Shown here one piece after another: positions 7,111-8,488 of a stretch of DNA of 8,488 nucleotides (position 1 is the stretch's first letter; each line of letters starts with the position of its first letter). Source of the DNA: an uncultured Beijerinckiaceae bacterium (lineage in GTDB: Bacteria > Pseudomonadota > Alphaproteobacteria > Rhizobiales > Beijerinckiaceae). A program made the translations under genes and the position numbers. The stretch is from assembly GCA_937873345.1 (NCBI GenBank), contig CALMRL010000438.1, forward strand, positions 1-8,488, given 5' to 3'. The notes below the pieces were generated by a model, which worked only from the letters and a program-made list of their open reading frames with translations, ran no database searches and had not been told where the DNA came from.

Positions 7111-7168
7111 GCAGTGACTTCCGTTGGCGACGTCGCATCTATGTTTTCAGGATGCGGGACATAGACAT

Positions 7169-7183
7169 ATTATGCTACATAAT
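7169..7183. repeat. Perfect palindrome ATTATG-CTA-CATAAT
   Basis: Two 6-bp arms are exact reverse complements around a 3-nt centre. GTCGCAT occurs immediately after it (7184-7190) and also at 7132-7138. It is a candidate operator half of a palindrome cluster with 7194-7206. Confidence 0.4.
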
Positions 7184-7193
7184 GTCGCATACA

Positions 7194-7206
7194 TCTAGAT
7201 ACTAGA
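7194..7206. repeat. Perfect palindrome TCTAG-ATA-CTAGA
   Basis: Two 5-bp arms are exact reverse complements around ATA, starting 11 bp after the end of the ATTATG palindrome. CTAG is usually a rare tetramer in bacterial genomes, so two copies in 13 bp is mildly notable. Confidence 0.35.
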
Positions 7207-7401
7207 GACTGCGAAAGAAAGATGTGAGGCGAGAGCTGGCCGACGATTGCTTGCGAAGATATTGCCCAACGAGTTTTCGGCTTTACTCGCATTGGTTGTA
7301 GAATACATTTGCTTCATGTGAGCTTTCTCTAGCTTGACTCATGCAATAATATCTTATTCAAAATCACTTTAAATTCTTATAATTTGAAAATAAATTTTGC
7401 G

Positions 7402-7418
7402 ATTTGTGACAAATTTGT
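7402..7418. repeat. Two overlapping palindromes built on ATTTGT/ACAAAT
   Basis: ATTTGT-G-ACAAAT (7402-7414) and ACAAATTTGT (7409-7418) are both perfect and share the ACAAAT half. ATTTGT therefore recurs at exactly 11 bp, one helical turn. The setting is very AT-rich, which raises the chance of coincidence. The site lies about 210 bp before the TetR start codon. Confidence 0.35.
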
Positions 7419-7616
7419 TATATTTTATCGATATTATCAATATAATTGTTTTTTTGCTAACATAACATTTGATAAATTGCCTTGATCATAAATTTGAACA
7501 GGTTGTAAATAAGACATTTCAAAATGCTTCTACGATTTACAAAGGTCTGAGGTTTTGAATAAAAGTGCACTTAGTTTTTCGAAACGGTCTTGCCGAGGAT
7601 GTTGAATCTTCTGCGT

Positions 7617-7620
7617 GAGG
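7617..7620 (+). promoter_or_regulatory. Shine-Dalgarno site of the TetR gene
   Basis: GAGG at 7617-7620 is 7 nt before ATG 7628. An in-frame GTG at 7622 would leave only 1 nt of spacing, so the ATG is preferred. Confidence 0.65.
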
Positions 7621-7627
7621 TGTGCCC

Positions 7628-8227
7628 ATGAGTGTGAGACAGCCTGGACGCCCGACGCCCACCGAACGTTTTGGTCGCGAGAAGATTATCAACGGCTTCC
7701 GGCTCATGGCTCGCCAGGGTAGTCGCGAAACCATTTCCAGGAAAGATCTTGCTGCCTTCCTCGGCATCACACCGGCATTGATCAGCTACTATTTCCCGGA
7801 GCGTGACTCTCTGCTGTTTGAAGCGATGGAAGGGATGTTCGCGTATTGGTATGAGCAATTAGCGAATGTCGCAGAAAAGGAATGCGAGAATGAGACGGAG
7901 CGGCTTGCGGATGCGATAGATCTTCTGCTCGCATTCTTCCTGGCGGAAGGGCACGCCGAAGACCTCTATGACAGTCTCGTCCACCAGAACGTCATTTGCG
8001 GCGCGACTCGTAACAGCATGGAAGAGATGCTGACGAAGATCGTCATGCAAACCTGCAATACTGTGCGAGCGGAAATGATCGCCAAACTCATCTGGGGCGC
8101 ATGTCGACACTCCGCTCCGCTCGAATACGACTCGGAACTTGTACGCAGCACACTGGTCAATTTGGTTCCTGGCATTAAGAATTTTGTGCCGACTGCTGGC
8201 CGAATGGAGATCGACTGCTCACCCTGA
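7628..8227 (+). CDS. TetR/AcrR-family transcriptional regulator
   Basis: This 199-aa protein has the usual TetR length. The N-terminal DNA-binding domain spans about residues 14-62: helix 1 REKIINGFRLMARQG (17-31), then the helix-turn-helix TISRKDLAAFLGITPALISYYFP (35-57). The recognition helix ends in the family hallmark YYFPERDSL (Y54, Y55, F56, P57). The remainder is an all-helical ligand/dimer domain with cysteines near 86, 114, 123 and 139, and no recognisable ligand signature. It presumably binds its operator as a dimer until a small molecule releases it. Hand-counted lines within the gene give about 53% G+C, against about 70% in the EPS genes, suggesting separate ancestry. Candidate targets are its own long upstream region and the epimerase gene beginning 113 bp downstream. 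Ligand and targets are unknown. Confidence 0.9.
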   Translation: MSVRQPGRPTPTERFGREKIINGFRLMARQGSRETISRKDLAAFLGITPALISYYFPERDSLLFEAMEGMFAYWYEQLANVAEKECENETERLADAIDLLLAFFLAEGHAEDLYDSLVHQNVICGATRNSMEEMLTKIVMQTCNTVRAEMIAKLIWGACRHSAPLEYDSELVRSTLVNLVPGIKNFVPTAGRMEIDCSP

Positions 8228-8340
8228 CAGTCGTTGCCATCGGGCGAGCCGTGCTCGTCCTGCGTACCCTAGGTGCCGCCGTAGGCTGTGGGCTTGCGCT
8301 GTGTACCATCTCACCTTCCTCTCTGGCGACGAAGTGCAGC

Positions 8341-8488
8341 ATGACTAGAAGCGGCTCTGATGTGGGTGGAAATGGCGAAGCGCTTGGCTTCGACGGCGTT
8401 TGCGAGGCCGTGAGGGCCCCAGGCCGGCAAAGACGCATACTTGTGACGGGGGGCGCCGGCTTCCTCGGCTCCCATCTCTGCGCCAGCC
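8341..8488 (+). CDS. NAD-dependent sugar epimerase/dehydratase, N-terminal part
   Basis: The first 49 codons run off the right edge. Residues 31-47 read RRILVTGGAGFLGSHLC, the Rossmann entry of extended SDR enzymes with GxxGxxG at G37, G40 and G43. The GGAGFLGSHLC form is common in UDP-glucuronate decarboxylases and related UDP-sugar enzymes, so the product may make a nucleotide sugar such as UDP-xylose for this cluster, but the truncation prevents a firm call. The ATG at 8341 gives an unusual 30-residue Gly-rich leader before the fold, with no clear Shine-Dalgarno signal. GTG at 8410 is an alternative start (leader of about 8 residues), though its GAGG is only 2 nt upstream. The 113-bp gap before it (8228-8340) holds no evident hairpin or promoter. 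Confidence 0.8.
   Translation, partial: MTRSGSDVGGNGEALGFDGVCEAVRAPGRQRRILVTGGAGFLGSHLCAS

Larger units (their letters stand above)
6629..7627. other. About 1 kb without a convincing gene, sharply AT-rich in its second half
   Basis: The first 430 bp (6629-7060) keeps moderately high G+C. Frames open on both strands there (for example 6740-7027 plus, 6750-7061 minus), but they lack ribosome-binding sites, recognisable motifs and any family resemblance. From about 7060 the G+C drops, with 40 G/C in 180 bases over 7321-7500 (about 22%), then recovers at the tetR-like gene. The AT-rich part holds several perfect palindromes, listed separately, and a T7 run at 7449-7455. A possible promoter for the regulator gene is TTGATC (7483-7488) with TAAATA (7506-7511) at 17-bp spacing, which is weak. 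A spaced repeat, TTCAAAA at 7518-7524 and TTTTGAA at 7553-7559, lies closer to the gene. The stretch is best read as a long regulatory region and/or transferred DNA. Confidence 0.6.

Noticed and set aside
7431..7455. ATATT-ATC-AATAT dyad followed by a T7 run as an intrinsic terminator
   Set aside because: The stem is only five A/T pairs and too weak, and no gene lies just upstream to terminate.
7471..7500. FNR/FixK-like box around TTGATC...TTTGA
   Set aside because: The half-sites do not match TTGAT-N4-ATCAA, and the AT-rich background makes partial matches frequent.
8175..8438. 87-aa minus-strand frame over the regulator/epimerase gap
   Set aside because: It overlaps both flanking genes antisense, and its Ser/Pro/Thr-rich translation lacks motifs.

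Overview
The window looks like part of an extracellular polysaccharide (EPS, capsule or O-chain) gene cluster from a high-GC Gram-negative bacterium. The most likely source is an alphaproteobacterium, perhaps Hyphomicrobiales. This is inferred from about 70% G+C in the core genes (a hand-counted 60-base line in the 2660-3841 gene is 42/60 G+C), their codon use and the gene types. No marker gene fixes the taxon.

Layout. On the minus strand (reading right to left), a putative GT-A-like glycosyltransferase of an uncharacterised family (1413-2465) overlaps by 4 nt the start of a secreted clan GH-A-like glycoside hydrolase (70-1416). A third gene may begin at position 50 and run off the left edge. 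A divergent intergenic region (2466-2659) holds a 9-bp inverted repeat. On the plus strand it is followed by a GT4-family glycosyltransferase (2660-3841), an OafA/YrhL-type membrane acyltransferase (3845-4957), a 255-bp gap of unclear content, and an O-antigen ligase/polymerase (Wzy_C-type) membrane protein (5213-6628).

Next comes a roughly 1-kb stretch (6629-7627) with no convincing gene. Its G+C falls to about 22% over 7321-7500 (hand count 40/180), and it carries several short perfect palindromes. It leads into a TetR-family regulator gene (7628-8227) of only about 53% G+C, clearly below the EPS genes. The window ends in the first 49 codons of an NAD-dependent sugar epimerase/dehydratase (8341-8488), which returns to high G+C.

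Working model (inference). The glycosyltransferases build a lipid-linked repeat unit, and the acyltransferase decorates it with acyl groups. The Wzy-like protein polymerises or ligates it at the periplasmic face. The exported hydrolase trims or releases the polymer, as PslG-type enzymes do in other EPS systems. The epimerase/dehydratase would supply a nucleotide sugar. The TetR protein and the AT-rich region may form a control module inserted into the cluster. No transposase, CRISPR array, tRNA or rRNA was seen.
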